A stretch of 64,000 nt of DNA, taken from positions 124,001-188,000 of the forward strand of contig NZ_CP179203.1 in the NCBI RefSeq assembly GCF_051201625.1. The letters are read 5' to 3'. A model generated the notes under the pieces. It was not told where the DNA came from. It saw only the letters and a program-made list of their open reading frames with translations, and ran no database searches. Below, piece by piece: positions 1 to 9,386 of this stretch. Both the position numbers and the translations under genes were made by a program. How positions within the stretch are numbered: the stretch's first letter is position 1; every line of letters starts with the position of its first letter. Source of the DNA: Shimia sp051201625. GTDB lineage: Bacteria; Pseudomonadota; Alphaproteobacteria; Rhodobacterales; Rhodobacteraceae.

Positions 1-271
1 TCATGTCGCCTATCACGTATTCGGGGGCGTCGTGCAACAGAGCTGCTAACCGCCATTTTGCTGTTGCGGTAGGGTGCAGTCGGCCAAACAACTCTTCGAC
101 TAGCAGAGAATGCTCTGCAACGGAGTAAGCAAAATCACCTTTGGTCTGACCATTCCAGCGGGCAACAAAAGACAGCCCGTGTGCAATATCTTCAATTTCA
201 ATATCGACAGGCGTTGGGTCAAGCAAATCCAGCCGTCGTCCCGAAAGCATGCGTTGCCAGGCTCGTGCCAA
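1..271 (-). CDS. HD-domain phosphohydrolase (partial, C-terminus outside window)
   Basis: The reverse strand reads a protein that runs off the left edge of the window. It contains the segments VAEHSLLVEELF and ALLHDAPEYVIGD, the second carrying the His-Asp pair that gives the HD superfamily its name. Related proteins of this length class are YfbR-like HD hydrolases that act on nucleotides with a metal ion, but the substrate here is not determined. An in-frame stop lies a few codons upstream, so the start must be the TTG at 271 (LARAWQRM) or the internal ATG at 250. TTG is preferred because family members usually have the RAWQRM segment. The gene is divergent from ahcY, leaving about 260 bases for the two promoters. 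Confidence 0.82.
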   Translation of the reverse strand, partial: MARAWQRMLSGRRLDLLDPTPVDIEIEDIAHGLSFVARWNGQTKGDFAYSVAEHSLLVEELFGRLHPTATAKWRLAALLHDAPEYVIGDM

Positions 272-531
272 AATGTGGTCCTTCCCGCGTTTTTCCCATG
301 GTTAGCGCAAGGCGGTAAAATTGGAAATCCTAATTGTGGGCCATTATGTGCCCCGGCGGACTGGATCAAAGTTAAGAGGTTTTTAGATTCTCGAGCCAGA
401 TAGAGTTTGTTTTTTCAAGTCACATTTTAAAAACGTGCACGCTTTTGTTAGGAATGTAGCGTTTAAAACCATTGCAGCTAGTGCGAACCGCTGTTAGGCC
501 GCCAACTGATAGATTTCGGGAGCATTGCGCG

Positions 532-1920
532 ATGACACTAGATTACAAAGTAAAAGACATCAATTTAGCAGATTTCGGTCGCAAAGAACTCGATATCGCA
601 GAAACAGAAATGCCTGGACTAATTGCTTTGCGCGCCGAATACGGCGCAAGCAAACCTCTTAGCGGAGCGCGGATCGTTGGTTCGTTGCATATGACGATCC
701 AAACTGCAGTTTTAATTGAAACGTTGGTTGAGTTAGGTGCCGACGTGCGCTGGGCGTCATGCAATATTTTCTCGACACAGGATCACGCTGCCGCCGCGAT
801 TGCCGCGGCTGGCATCCCCGTTTTTGCAATCAAAGGTCAGTCCCTAGAAGAGCATTGGGACTATCTGGACAAATCATTCATGTTTTCTGATGGACCAAAC
901 ATGATTCTAGATGATGGGGGTGATGCCACGCTCTACATCTTGCTTGGCGCGAAAGCTGAAGCAGACGAAGCTGCTCTTGGCATACCCCACTCTGAGGAAG
1001 AGGAAGCGATACACGCGCAGATCCGAAAGCGTATGGCTGCCAGCCCCGGTTGGTTTGCAAAAATGCGTGACCAAATAAAAGGCGTATCTGAGGAAACTAC
1101 AACGGGTGTCCATCGTTTATATGATCTTGTGAAGCGAGGCGAACTGCCTTTCCCTGCGATCAATGTGAATGACTCAGTGACCAAGTCCAAGTTTGATAAT
1201 AAATATGGATGCAAAGAATCTCTGGTCGATGGTATCCGCCGTGCGACCGACACAATGATGGCTGGTAAAGTGGCCGTGGTGTGTGGATATGGTGACGTTG
1301 GTAAGGGCTCGGCTGCGTCATTGCGTGGTGCTGGAGCACGCGTCAAGATTACTGAAATCGATCCGATTTGCGCATTGCAGGCTGCGATGGATGGGTTTGA
1401 GGTGACTACCTTAGAAGATGAGGCATCTTCGGCAGACATTTTTATTACCACAACTGGAAACAAGGACGTGATCCGCATTGAGCACATGCGCGAGATGAAG
1501 GATATGGCTATTGTCGGTAATATTGGCCATTTCGATAACGAAATCCAAATTGCCAATCTAAAAAACCACAAGTGGACCAATATTAAAGAGCAAGTCGATA
1601 TGATCGAAATGCCGTCTGGCAATCGTATGATTTTGCTGTCGGAAGGACGGCTTCTGAACTTAGGAAACGCAACGGGCCATCCATCATTTGTGATGTCCGC
1701 ATCGTTCACTAACCAAGTGCTGGCGCAAATTGAGTTGTGGACCCGCGGCAGCGAATACAAGAATGAAGTTTACATCCTGCCAAAGCATCTAGACGAGAAA
1801 GTTGCCCGCCTCCATTTGGAGCGTATCGGGGTGAAGCTCAGCAAGCTAGGAAAAGAACAGGCCGATTATATCGGTGTTTCTGTCGATGGGCCGTTCAAGC
1901 CAGAGCACTACCGCTATTAA
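532..1920 (+). CDS. ahcY: Adenosylhomocysteinase
   Basis: The product (462 residues from this start) hydrolyses S-adenosylhomocysteine to adenosine and homocysteine in the cytosol, relieving product inhibition of methyltransferases and feeding the methyl cycle. The sequence shows the N-terminal substrate domain (GSLHMTIQTAVLIETL, ASCNIFSTQDHAAAAI), the Lys/Asp region VNDSVTKSKFDNKYGC and the NAD-binding loop VCGYGDVGKGSA. It ends in the family's usual C-terminal KPEHYRY. The ATG at 532 is chosen over an in-frame upstream ATG at 472 because homologs begin near the DYKVKDI segment and a GGGAG ribosome site lies about 9 bases before it. It stands alone. The 260-base leader may hold regulatory RNA structure (see findings). 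Confidence 0.97.
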   Translation: MTLDYKVKDINLADFGRKELDIAETEMPGLIALRAEYGASKPLSGARIVGSLHMTIQTAVLIETLVELGADVRWASCNIFSTQDHAAAAIAAAGIPVFAIKGQSLEEHWDYLDKSFMFSDGPNMILDDGGDATLYILLGAKAEADEAALGIPHSEEEEAIHAQIRKRMAASPGWFAKMRDQIKGVSEETTTGVHRLYDLVKRGELPFPAINVNDSVTKSKFDNKYGCKESLVDGIRRATDTMMAGKVAVVCGYGDVGKGSAASLRGAGARVKITEIDPICALQAAMDGFEVTTLEDEASSADIFITTTGNKDVIRIEHMREMKDMAIVGNIGHFDNEIQIANLKNHKWTNIKEQVDMIEMPSGNRMILLSEGRLLNLGNATGHPSFVMSASFTNQVLAQIELWTRGSEYKNEVYILPKHLDEKVARLHLERIGVKLSKLGKEQADYIGVSVDGPFKPEHYRY

Positions 1921-2181
1921 AGGCACAACAGCTGTCAACAGTCTCAGTACCTGTGTTATGTAGGATGCCCTAACTTTGTGTTAGTCAGCAGGTTGCCCTT
2001 TCAGCTAAGGGTTGCTGCTAGCAACTGGGTACAACTAGCTTTGTTTAAATATGGTTGGGAGAAACTCAAACATATTCCGCAACTTTTTGCTTTGTGAAGC
2101 GCGTTATAATGTCTAACCTGATGGTTCGAACTTCGATTGAATTAATGATTTCCAAGACGAGCTTTTTAGGGAGATAATTTT

Positions 2182-2523
2182 ATGGGAAAACGCGACGATA
2201 TGATCGTTAAGTATGCGGATGATCTGAAAAACAAGTGTGGTATGCATCCCGATATGGACCTTTTAACAAAGGTAACTATTGGATGCGGTCCGGCAATTTA
2301 TAATGACGATGCATCCACTGTTGCAGCGACTCAGGAAGGAGAGCTGGAAACAGTTAAAAACAATTTTTTGATCAAGAAGCTGGGTTTGTCTGACGGTCCA
2401 GAACTCATGGCTGCGATCAATTCTGTTATTGAGACCTACGGACAATCAGAGCGCAACAAATATCGAGCGGTTGTTTATTACATGCTGACAAGACATTTTG
2501 GAAAAGAGTCGATTTACGGCTAA
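2182..2523 (+). CDS. DUF2853 family protein
   Basis: A 113-residue soluble protein that matches the small DUF2853 family, widespread in Rhodobacterales and other marine bacteria. Recognisable segments are CGMHPDMDLLTKVTIGCGP near the N-terminus, ETVKNNFLIKKLGL in the middle and NKYRAVVYYMLTRHFGKES at the end. Family members are small and mostly helical with no assigned function. A good AGGGAG ribosome-binding site precedes the ATG. It is monocistronic, with 260 bases before it and an inverted-repeat terminator candidate just after it. No function can be read from the neighbours. Confidence 0.9.
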   Translation: MGKRDDMIVKYADDLKNKCGMHPDMDLLTKVTIGCGPAIYNDDASTVAATQEGELETVKNNFLIKKLGLSDGPELMAAINSVIETYGQSERNKYRAVVYYMLTRHFGKESIYG

Positions 2524-2541
2524 TTCTAAACAACTTGTTGT

Positions 2542-2565
2542 GCGCCCTGGCTTTGGCCCGGGCGC
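2542..2565 (+). terminator. Terminator-like hairpin after the DUF2853 gene
   Basis: GCGCCC pairs with GGGCGC across a short loop, with possible extension through GG/CC inside the loop. It starts 19 bases after the stop codon. The downstream tract is only weakly T-rich (TACTCTTTCC), so termination efficiency is uncertain. Confidence 0.45.
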
Positions 2566-2750
2566 TACTCTTTCCTTTCGGACGTTAATCACAGCATAAT
2601 TAGTGACTTTGGTTTTGAAAAAAAAGGTAAACTTCTGCACGCGAGCGGAGTTTCCAAAATTGCCAATTGCGTAAGATGCTATTGCAATTTATTGGGCGAC
2701 CAAAATCAACGATTTTGATCCAAATTCCCATGTTTCCCCACAATATTTAT

Positions 2751-3170
2751 TCAGATTTGTACGCCGCCTAATTCGCAAACAATTTCCCACTCTTCCCGGG
2801 TCACGGGTTGGACTGAAAGACGTGAATTTTTGACGAGGACCATGTCGCAAAGCCGCGGATCATTTTTGACCATATCCAGTGTTACGGGGACTGGGATATT
2901 GGTCAGAGCCTTGATATTCACGCATTCCCAGCGCGGGTCATCTGTTGTGCTGTCACGGTGCGCCTCTGCACAAACCTCTACGATACCGACAACAGACTTT
3001 TCTTTCTGGCTATGATAGAAAAAACCTCTATCCCCGACCTTCATCTCACGCATAAAATTACGCGCTTGATAGTTACGCACACCGTCCCACTCTTCGCCGG
3101 CGCTTCCTTTCTTAAGTTGATTTTGCCAACTCCATGCAGACGGTTCGGATTTAAAGAGCCAATAGCGCAT
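2751..3170 (-). CDS. EVE domain-containing protein
   Basis: A 139-residue EVE-domain protein. EVE folds are PUA-like and bind modified bases in nucleic acid. The start shows YWLFKSEPSAWSW, followed by WDGVRNYQARNFMR, GDRGFFYHS and GIVEVCAEA, which are the conserved aromatic and basic blocks of the family. The start at 3170 (MRYWLF) is chosen over an ATG seven codons upstream because family members begin at that point. It overlaps the end of the YciI gene, so it is the last gene of the tsaD-gpsA-YciI-EVE operon, a gene order common in Rhodobacterales. Confidence 0.92.
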   Translation of the reverse strand: MRYWLFKSEPSAWSWQNQLKKGSAGEEWDGVRNYQARNFMREMKVGDRGFFYHSQKEKSVVGIVEVCAEAHRDSTTDDPRWECVNIKALTNIPVPVTLDMVKNDPRLCDMVLVKNSRLSVQPVTREEWEIVCELGGVQI

Positions 3171-3445
3171 TAGCCGAAGACCTTGTTCCAAACAACTAAT
3201 TCAACCGAAGCAAACAAATCTGCTTGTTTGTAGGGATCCTTTGCGGCCCACGATTGCGCCGCTGCCATGTCTTCAACACGCAGAATAATCAACGATCCAC
3301 ACATGTTACCAGCATCGTCGATAAACGGGCCTGCGGACTCAATTGTGTCACCACTGCCCTTTAAATAAGCAACATGTGCGTCGCGGTTAGCTTTACGAAT
3401 ATCGAGTGCGCCAGGTCTATCTTTGGCGATAAGTGCGATCCGCAT
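3170..3445 (-). CDS. YciI-like protein
   Basis: A 91-residue YciI-family protein with a ferredoxin-like dimeric alpha-beta fold. It begins MRIALIAKDRPGALDIR, followed by the family's conserved HVAYLK and GPFIDDAGNMCGSLIIL segments. The near-invariant His of the family is plausibly the one in AHVAYL. Its function is unproven. The coding end abuts the EVE gene start, and it lies 3 bases downstream of gpsA in the same operon. Confidence 0.9.
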   Translation of the reverse strand: MRIALIAKDRPGALDIRKANRDAHVAYLKGSGDTIESAGPFIDDAGNMCGSLIILRVEDMAAAQSWAAKDPYKQADLFASVELVVWNKVFG

Positions 3446-3448
3446 TGA

Positions 3449-4402
3449 TTACTCCTCTTTCAGTGGGCGTGATAATAAGGCTTGAATAGCGGTCTTTACG
3501 CTGACGCGTTTTGTAGAAAGGTTGTAGACCATTTTACAAATTGGCATGTCCAACCCAACCTGATGTGCTAAACGAGTGACAGCTTCGGCCGTTTTGACGC
3601 CCTCCACGGTAACGCTGGCATCAAATTCTTCCTGACGTCCGATTGAAAGGCCAAAGCGGAAATTGCGTGATTGTTCGGACATACAGGTGAGGGCAAGATC
3701 GCCCATGCCGGATAAGCCGGTCATCGTATCCGGTTTTGAGCCTAAATGGGTGGCGAGCTTCACCATTTCCGCGAATCCGCGGGTCATGAGCGCAGCGCGG
3801 GCGCTGTCGCCCATCCCCCGACCAACACAAGCGCCACAAGCGATGGCCACTACGTTTTTTAGGGCACCTCCCAGCTCTGCACCCACCACATCAGTGCTGC
3901 GGTAAAGTCGAAAAGATGGCGTTGAAAGTTGTTTTTGTAGTGATTGTCCGACAGCATCATCGCAACAAGCGAGCGTCAGGGCGGTTGGCAAGCCCTTCGC
4001 GATATCAGCAGCAAAGCTCGGTCCCGTTAAAATAGCAGGTATTGAAAGCGGCTTGATGTTTTCTATCACTTTTGTGGGACCCGCGAGCGTCGATAGGTCA
4101 ACGCCTTTGCAGCATGCGATGAGACGCTTGCCCTCCAGAGGTGATGAAATTTTGGTCAAAACAATTGATAGGCTCTGCATTGGTATTGCAAGTAAAATTT
4201 CGTTGGCTTTTGCCACATCTTCAAGCTTAGAGGAAATAGACACTAAATTTGGTAAAAATGCTCCCGGAAGGTGTACACTTTGTCGGGTAGATTTCAGTGC
4301 GCTGACGTCTCTAGCCCAGAGCATAACCTCAGCACCGCTTTGGGCCATTGAAATGGCTAAAGCTGTACCAAATGCTCCACCTCCAACGACGGCAATACTC
4401 AT
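3449..4402 (-). CDS. gpsA: Glycerol-3-phosphate dehydrogenase [NAD(P)+]
   Basis: Reduces dihydroxyacetone phosphate to sn-glycerol-3-phosphate, the backbone precursor of phospholipids, in the cytosol. The N-terminal Rossmann motif is VVGGGAFGTALA. The conserved LTGPSFAADIAKGLPTA block, the catalytic-lysine region GGALKNVVAIACG and the C-terminal VEGVKTAEAV are all present. The length of 317 residues is normal. The start is placed at MSIAVVGGG, where it overlaps the tsaD stop by four bases (ATGA), indicating translational coupling. A longer in-frame start 20 codons upstream lies inside tsaD and is unlikely. Confidence 0.95.
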   Translation of the reverse strand: MSIAVVGGGAFGTALAISMAQSGAEVMLWARDVSALKSTRQSVHLPGAFLPNLVSISSKLEDVAKANEILLAIPMQSLSIVLTKISSPLEGKRLIACCKGVDLSTLAGPTKVIENIKPLSIPAILTGPSFAADIAKGLPTALTLACCDDAVGQSLQKQLSTPSFRLYRSTDVVGAELGGALKNVVAIACGACVGRGMGDSARAALMTRGFAEMVKLATHLGSKPDTMTGLSGMGDLALTCMSEQSRNFRFGLSIGRQEEFDASVTVEGVKTAEAVTRLAHQVGLDMPICKMVYNLSTKRVSVKTAIQALLSRPLKEE

Positions 4403-5496
4403 GCCTTTGCCCCTTTTTTGCCGCTGCCCAGCAAGGTTGGTGCGTTCATGTCCAATGGCCAACGTGGGCGTGCAGAAAGCGCCATGTCGTGTCGAATGCC
4501 TGCGTGAAAAAGTTCAAGTGCGACATTTGCGATTATGGCTGCATTGTCTGTGCAAAGTGAAAGTGGAGGTGCATTAAACTGAATGCCTTTTTCAATACAA
4601 ATAGTCTCTAAATGGGCCCTTATCATTGTATTCGCCGCGACTCCACCAGCAACAGCTAGCATTGGTTCAGCGGGGTTTTCGGCCAAATAAAGTTCCAGTG
4701 CGCGGCGTGTTTTTGCGCCAAGAACATCTACAACTGCGCCTTGGAAAGACGCACACAAATCTGAGCGGTCTTGCCGTGTTAGACCGCCTTTTTTGGCGAT
4801 GACAGCATCACGCGCGCGAAGAAGTGCAGTTTTCAAGCCTGAAAAAGACATATCGCATCCCGGCCGGTCTAATAAAGGGCGAGGCAGGGAAAAGCGTTTT
4901 GGATCACCGGACTCAGCGTGAGCTTGAACATGTGGTCCACCTGGCTGGGGCAACCCTAATAGCCGAGCAGTTTTATCAAAGGCTTCCCCGGGGGCGTCGT
5001 CAATTGACCCGCCAAGCCGGCTGAAATTTTCTGGCCCACGAACAATCAGAAATTGGCAGTGACCACCAGAAACTAAAAGCATCAAGTAGGGGTAAACTGC
5101 CTGATGCGTTAGGCGTGGCGTAAGTGCATGTCCTGCAAGATGATTTACGCCCACCAGAGGAATGCCCATCCCAGTCGCTAAACCTTTGGCAAACATCACT
5201 CCTGAGACTACACCACCGATAAGGCCAGGCCCCGCTGTTACCGCAATTGCGTCAATATCCTTTAAGGCTAGCCCAGATAGGCGGAGCGCATCCGCGACGC
5301 ACAAGTCAAGTTTTTCTGCATGTGCCCTAGCAGCAATCTCTGGTACTACGCCGCCAAATGGCGCATGTAATTCAGCCTGCCCATTCACCACTGACGCTAA
5401 AATTTTAGGTTTCTGGTGGCTCGATTGTCGAAGGATAGCGGCGGCAGTATCGTCGCAGCTGCTCTCCAGGCCAAGAATGGTGAGTGGGCCGGTCAT
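4399..5496 (-). CDS. tsaD: tRNA N6-adenosine threonylcarbamoyltransferase
   Basis: Catalytic subunit of the complex that transfers threonylcarbamoyl to A37 of tRNAs reading ANN codons. The sequence shows the N-terminal GLESSCDDTAAAIL, the metal-binding VNHLAGHALT, the phosphate-binding LLVSGGHCQF and SFSGLKTALLRA, and the ADP-binding VAGGVAANTMIR. The length of 365 residues is normal. It heads the minus-strand operon with gpsA, YciI and EVE and is divergent from hemD, with about 80 bases between the two starts. Confidence 0.97.
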   Translation of the reverse strand: MTGPLTILGLESSCDDTAAAILRQSSHQKPKILASVVNGQAELHAPFGGVVPEIAARAHAEKLDLCVADALRLSGLALKDIDAIAVTAGPGLIGGVVSGVMFAKGLATGMGIPLVGVNHLAGHALTPRLTHQAVYPYLMLLVSGGHCQFLIVRGPENFSRLGGSIDDAPGEAFDKTARLLGLPQPGGPHVQAHAESGDPKRFSLPRPLLDRPGCDMSFSGLKTALLRARDAVIAKKGGLTRQDRSDLCASFQGAVVDVLGAKTRRALELYLAENPAEPMLAVAGGVAANTMIRAHLETICIEKGIQFNAPPLSLCTDNAAIIANVALELFHAGIRHDMALSARPRWPLDMNAPTLLGSGKKGAKA

Positions 5497-5577
5497 ACGC
5501 TTGATAGTTCCTTGTCGTTGCGCCTATGCCTGATGGCAGGTAACACCAGAGGGAGGTTCAAACAATCCCGGCACTCA

Positions 5578-6270
5578 ATGAATACTTTTGCTCCCACAAT
5601 ACTTTTGACGCGCCCAGAGGCTGCTTCCTATGAGTTTGCGGACATGTTGCGTAAGTCTGGTGTGGGTCTTCCGATCTTGATTTCGCCGGTAATCGACATT
5701 GAGTTTATGTATCCGCCCTCTCTTGATGGATTTCAGGGAGTTTTATTTACATCGCAGAATGGTGTTGCAGCTGTGCCCGGTCACGCTTTACCAGCATGGT
5801 GCGTTGGGGATGTTACTGCAAAAGCTGCATCATCCAAAGGGTGGTGCTCCAAAACGGCGGCAGGCGATGCCGAAGCGCTATACCGGCAGGTTCTGTCTGA
5901 TTCCCCAAAAGGCCGTTTGATGCACCTTCGTGGATTTCACGCGCGAGGTAAGTTAGCAGAGCGACTTACGTGCGCGGGAATACCGACAACTGAGACTGTT
6001 GTTTACCGGCAGAACTCAAAATCATTATCGGCGGAGGCGCGGGTGCTTTTGGGTGAAAAATACCCAGTTATCATCCCACTTTTTTCGCCACGCTCGGCCG
6101 AACACCTAATGTTGCAGGGGCCAATTGCTGCGCCTGTCACAATTATCGCGATGAGCAAGGCTGTTGCCCAAGAAGTAGCATCGCTCAAATGCGAGAAATT
6201 AGTTCTTGTGAAAAAGCCGAATGCTGAGTCGATGCTTTCTGCGATAATTCGCCATTTGCACACATACTGA
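5578..6270 (+). CDS. hemD: Uroporphyrinogen-III synthase
   Basis: Closes and inverts ring D of hydroxymethylbilane to give uroporphyrinogen III in tetrapyrrole synthesis. The 230-residue protein has the two-domain pattern of the family: LLTRPEAASYEFADML at the start, LFTSQNGVAAV in the middle, LMHLRGFHARGKLAERL, and the late LFSPRSAEHLM. Sequence conservation in HemD is poor, so the call also rests on position: in Rhodobacterales hemD commonly sits between tsaD (divergent) and the mitofilin-like and hemY genes, as here. Start ATG 5578 is used because upstream in-frame sequence overlaps the divergent tsaD. Confidence 0.9.
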   Translation: MNTFAPTILLTRPEAASYEFADMLRKSGVGLPILISPVIDIEFMYPPSLDGFQGVLFTSQNGVAAVPGHALPAWCVGDVTAKAASSKGWCSKTAAGDAEALYRQVLSDSPKGRLMHLRGFHARGKLAERLTCAGIPTTETVVYRQNSKSLSAEARVLLGEKYPVIIPLFSPRSAEHLMLQGPIAAPVTIIAMSKAVAQEVASLKCEKLVLVKKPNAESMLSAIIRHLHTY

Positions 6271-6346
6271 CGCATTGAGGCGCAATACATCCTCGCCTAA
6301 GTTATTGGGTGTAAGATTCATTTAACAGGATTCGAAAGGGCGACAC

Positions 6347-7525
6347 GTGGGAAATTCCGACGAACATAAAAAGCCGGAAGAAAACCAAATTGATCAAGAA
6401 ATTCAAAGCTCGGTGGGCTTGGAAGATGCAAAAAACACAAGAGATTTGGATGAATTGCCGGTTAAAGAATTCGATGCTGTACGAGTAGAGGGTGATGTTC
6501 CTTCAGGCGTAAAAGATCCAAAACCCATTGATAAACTGCAGCAAGAGACGCCGGAAATAACGCAACGTAGCAAGCTGGTTCCTTTAGTTATCGGGGGTGT
6601 TTTTTCTGGTGTACTTGGATTTGGCGCAGCGGTTTTTGTCGGTAATTGGCTGGGTTTTAGTGTAAATTCAGAGGTGGAGATGGCCGAATTGCACAGTGAA
6701 TTAGATGTGCAGGAGCAATTGATAAAAACCTTGCAGTCTGATCTGGTTAAGATCGCAGAAACCGCAAATAAGGCACGCCAAACCGCTCAAGAGTTGGCTA
6801 ACCAGTATGCTGAATCCGCAAATTTTGGCGCTCGTTTTCAGGTTTTGGAAGAGAAAGTTAGTATCTTTGAGGCTCGGTTGATAGATATTGAGAAGCGCCC
6901 GTTAAGCGAAGGTCTATCCTCCGCAGCGATAGCTGCTTATGAGCAAGAAGTCGAAGATCTCAAGGTTTTGATCTCCGCACAAAAGGCTAAGGTAACTGAA
7001 CAGCGACAAGACACTGGCGCCTCCGCACGAATGGTAATGGCCCAGTCAGCGGTGACGCGAATCGTTACTGCCCTCGCTTCAGGTGCGCCCTATCGTAAGG
7101 CTATTGTCGATTTTGACGCAGCAACTGGACGCAGTGTACCTGCGGTAATAGAGGAGTACGCAGATCGTGGCGTGGTTACGGTTTCGGCGTTGATAGACGC
7201 CTTTCCAGAACAGGCGCGCGCCGCATTGGCTAAGGCGCGGGTCGACAAAGTTGATAATACTGATGACAGTAAGTTAGGCAGTTTTCTTAAAACCTACCTT
7301 GCGGCACGCTCAGTTGAGCCCAAAGTAGGTTTAGATACAGATGCAGTGTTGAGCCGAGCCGAAGCCTCGTTACGCGAGGGTCGTTTAGAAGATGCGCTGA
7401 CGGAACTGGATGCGCTAGCGGAAGGCCCCCAGGCTGTTTTGTCAGAGTGGCGGGCGCTGGCCGAAACGCGGCTCACCGTGATACAGGCAACTGGAGAGTT
7501 GGCGCAAAACCTGAATACTAATTAA
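6347..7525 (+). CDS. Mitofilin-like inner-membrane protein (COG4223 type)
   Basis: A 392-residue protein with a charged N-terminal cytoplasmic tail (residues 1-76, rich in Glu, Asp, Lys), one membrane segment around residues 77-100 (LVPLVIGGVFSGVLGFG), a long coiled-coil stretch to about residue 215, and a C-terminal helical region. This is the layout of alphaproteobacterial mitofilin homologs encoded beside hemD and hemY, proposed to shape the inner membrane or organise heme synthesis. The start is a GTG at 6347 preceded by AAAGGG. It lies 76 bases after hemD and 10 bases before hemY, consistent with one operon. Confidence 0.85.
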   Translation: MGNSDEHKKPEENQIDQEIQSSVGLEDAKNTRDLDELPVKEFDAVRVEGDVPSGVKDPKPIDKLQQETPEITQRSKLVPLVIGGVFSGVLGFGAAVFVGNWLGFSVNSEVEMAELHSELDVQEQLIKTLQSDLVKIAETANKARQTAQELANQYAESANFGARFQVLEEKVSIFEARLIDIEKRPLSEGLSSAAIAAYEQEVEDLKVLISAQKAKVTEQRQDTGASARMVMAQSAVTRIVTALASGAPYRKAIVDFDAATGRSVPAVIEEYADRGVVTVSALIDAFPEQARAALAKARVDKVDNTDDSKLGSFLKTYLAARSVEPKVGLDTDAVLSRAEASLREGRLEDALTELDALAEGPQAVLSEWRALAETRLTVIQATGELAQNLNTN

Positions 7526-7535
7526 AGGTCGTTTT

Positions 7536-9041
7536 ATGCTCTGGTCGTTGATCAAAATACTATTATTTGTCTCTGTTGTTGCCGGCTTGACTTACGGAGC
7601 GATCCACCTGCTCGAAATGGAAGGTGGAGTGATGATAACCTTCGCGGGAGTCGAGTATTCGCTGGGTCCACTACCCGCTGTAATCGCACTAATCGCAATG
7701 ATTGCACTTGTTTGGTTAGTTTTTAAATTTTTGGCGCTTTTGGCGGCTATATTCCGGTTTTTGAGTGGGGATGAAACGGCAATTAGTCGGTATTTCGATC
7801 GCAACCGTGAACGAAAGGGGTATCAAGCCTTGTCAGAGGGATTGATGGCCTTGGCGTCAGGTGAGGGGCGATTGGCAATGGACAAGGCGCGTCGTGCAGA
7901 GCGATTTCTGAAGCAGCCAGAACTGACCAACCTAATTACGGCTCAGGCCGCCGAAATGAACGGGGATAAGCGTAAAGCAGAAGAAGTCTATAAGACGTTG
8001 CTTAAGGAACAGAGTACGCGTTTCGTGGGTGTGCGCGGCTTGATGAAACAGAAGTTAGGCGAAGGCAAAACAGATGTTGCACTGAAGTTAGCAGAGACTG
8101 CATTTGCATTAAAACCGCGGCATGAAGAGGTGCAGGATATGCTGCTGCGTCTACAGACTGAAACCAAGGACTGGAGCGGCGCACGCAGAACACTGAATGC
8201 CAAGTTGAAACACGGTACTTTGCCGCGAGACGTGCATCGGCGCCGTGACGCTGTGCTGGCGCTTGGGGAGGCTCGGGATGAGTTCGATGAAGACCACTCA
8301 GACGATAGGCGTGAACGCGCTATGGATGCGAATCGTCTTTCGCCCGATCTGGTACCAGCAGCAGCGATGGCTGCGCGCGGATATATAGAACAGGGAAAAC
8401 CGCGTAATGCCACACGTCTGTTGAAAAAAGCATGGAACACACAGCCGCATCCAGATTTAGCCGCAACGTTTGCTGAGATAGAGCCAAACGAAACAGCTGA
8501 TGCGAGAATTAACCGCTTCAAGACGTTGATAAAAGCAACGCCAAATCATCCTGAGGCCAAGATGCTTATGGCCGAGTTGAATATTGCGGCTGAGGACTTT
8601 CCGGAGGCTCGCCGCGTGTTGGGGAATCTGTTTGAGATTGACCCGACGCAAAGGTCTCTTACCATTATGGCAGCTATAGAGCGTGGAGAGGGTGCGTCTG
8701 ACGCTGTGATCAAAGGGTTTCTTGCAAAAGCTCTTACTGCGCCGCGCGGTCCGCAATGGGTTTGTGATGGCTGTCACAACATTCATCCTGAATGGGTTCC
8801 AACCTGTGATAACTGCCACAGCGTGGACACTTTATCCTGGACCGCACCAGTCGAAGCGGAAGCTGGAATTGGTACAGGCGCAGCTATGTTGCCACTGATC
8901 GTGGGTGCTTTGGAGGATCGTAGTTCTGAGATTGAGGATGACATCGATAACAATGGTCATAACCTCAGTGAGGGCGCAGATGCGGGAAAGTTGGATGAAG
9001 GCGTGATCAATGGAAATTCTAGGGCGGTTAAAGAGCCGTGA
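7536..9041 (+). CDS. hemY: HemY-like tetratricopeptide protein
   Basis: A 501-residue membrane-anchored protein of the HemY (COG3898) family linked to late heme synthesis. Two hydrophobic segments lie at residues about 3-25 and 43-73. A long helical-repeat region follows (GEGRLAMDKARRAERFLKQ, then several TPR-like units). A C-terminal zinc-ribbon-like pair sits at C410-x2-C413 and C424-x2-C427 (VCDGCHNIHPEW, TCDNCHSVD), typical of the alphaproteobacterial version. Its biochemical activity is not established in the family. It ends the hemD operon. Confidence 0.88.
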   Translation: MLWSLIKILLFVSVVAGLTYGAIHLLEMEGGVMITFAGVEYSLGPLPAVIALIAMIALVWLVFKFLALLAAIFRFLSGDETAISRYFDRNRERKGYQALSEGLMALASGEGRLAMDKARRAERFLKQPELTNLITAQAAEMNGDKRKAEEVYKTLLKEQSTRFVGVRGLMKQKLGEGKTDVALKLAETAFALKPRHEEVQDMLLRLQTETKDWSGARRTLNAKLKHGTLPRDVHRRRDAVLALGEARDEFDEDHSDDRRERAMDANRLSPDLVPAAAMAARGYIEQGKPRNATRLLKKAWNTQPHPDLAATFAEIEPNETADARINRFKTLIKATPNHPEAKMLMAELNIAAEDFPEARRVLGNLFEIDPTQRSLTIMAAIERGEGASDAVIKGFLAKALTAPRGPQWVCDGCHNIHPEWVPTCDNCHSVDTLSWTAPVEAEAGIGTGAAMLPLIVGALEDRSSEIEDDIDNNGHNLSEGADAGKLDEGVINGNSRAVKEP

Positions 9042-9386
9042 GGAACTCATTAAGGTATGACCGCACCAGCTTTAATGTTTTGAGTGACGAATAGCAAAAG
9101 TGCGCGTTGGGTGGCCGAGCATGGAGGTGGGACTACCGAAAGTGTTGTTTCAGAATTTTGCCTATACCTTTTCCCGCAACAATTTAGCGGCCTTCGTTTG
9201 CTTTAAGGTGTGTCATTAATAGAAGTCCTCCCAAAGATCACCCATTTAAAGCAGACCTCGGGTATGGGGCTCCCGTGCAGTACCAATCATTTTTTTGACG
9301 CTTTGTTAAGTATCAGGAGGCAAATATTTCATTCGGGTAGGCCACTTGCGTGGTCCAACTCAAAAGATTAAGTCTTCGTGTAAGCC
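9042..9386. other. Intergenic region between hemY and tRNA-Thr
   Basis: About 345 bases with no convincing coding frame. A TTGACG at 9294-9299 could be the -35 element of the tRNA promoter, but no good -10 element is visible at the right spacing. Nothing else was recognised. Confidence 0.4.

Noticed and set aside
933..1760. Long minus-strand open frame inside ahcY
   Set aside because: It is a shadow of a highly conserved plus-strand gene, with no family pattern or ribosome site.
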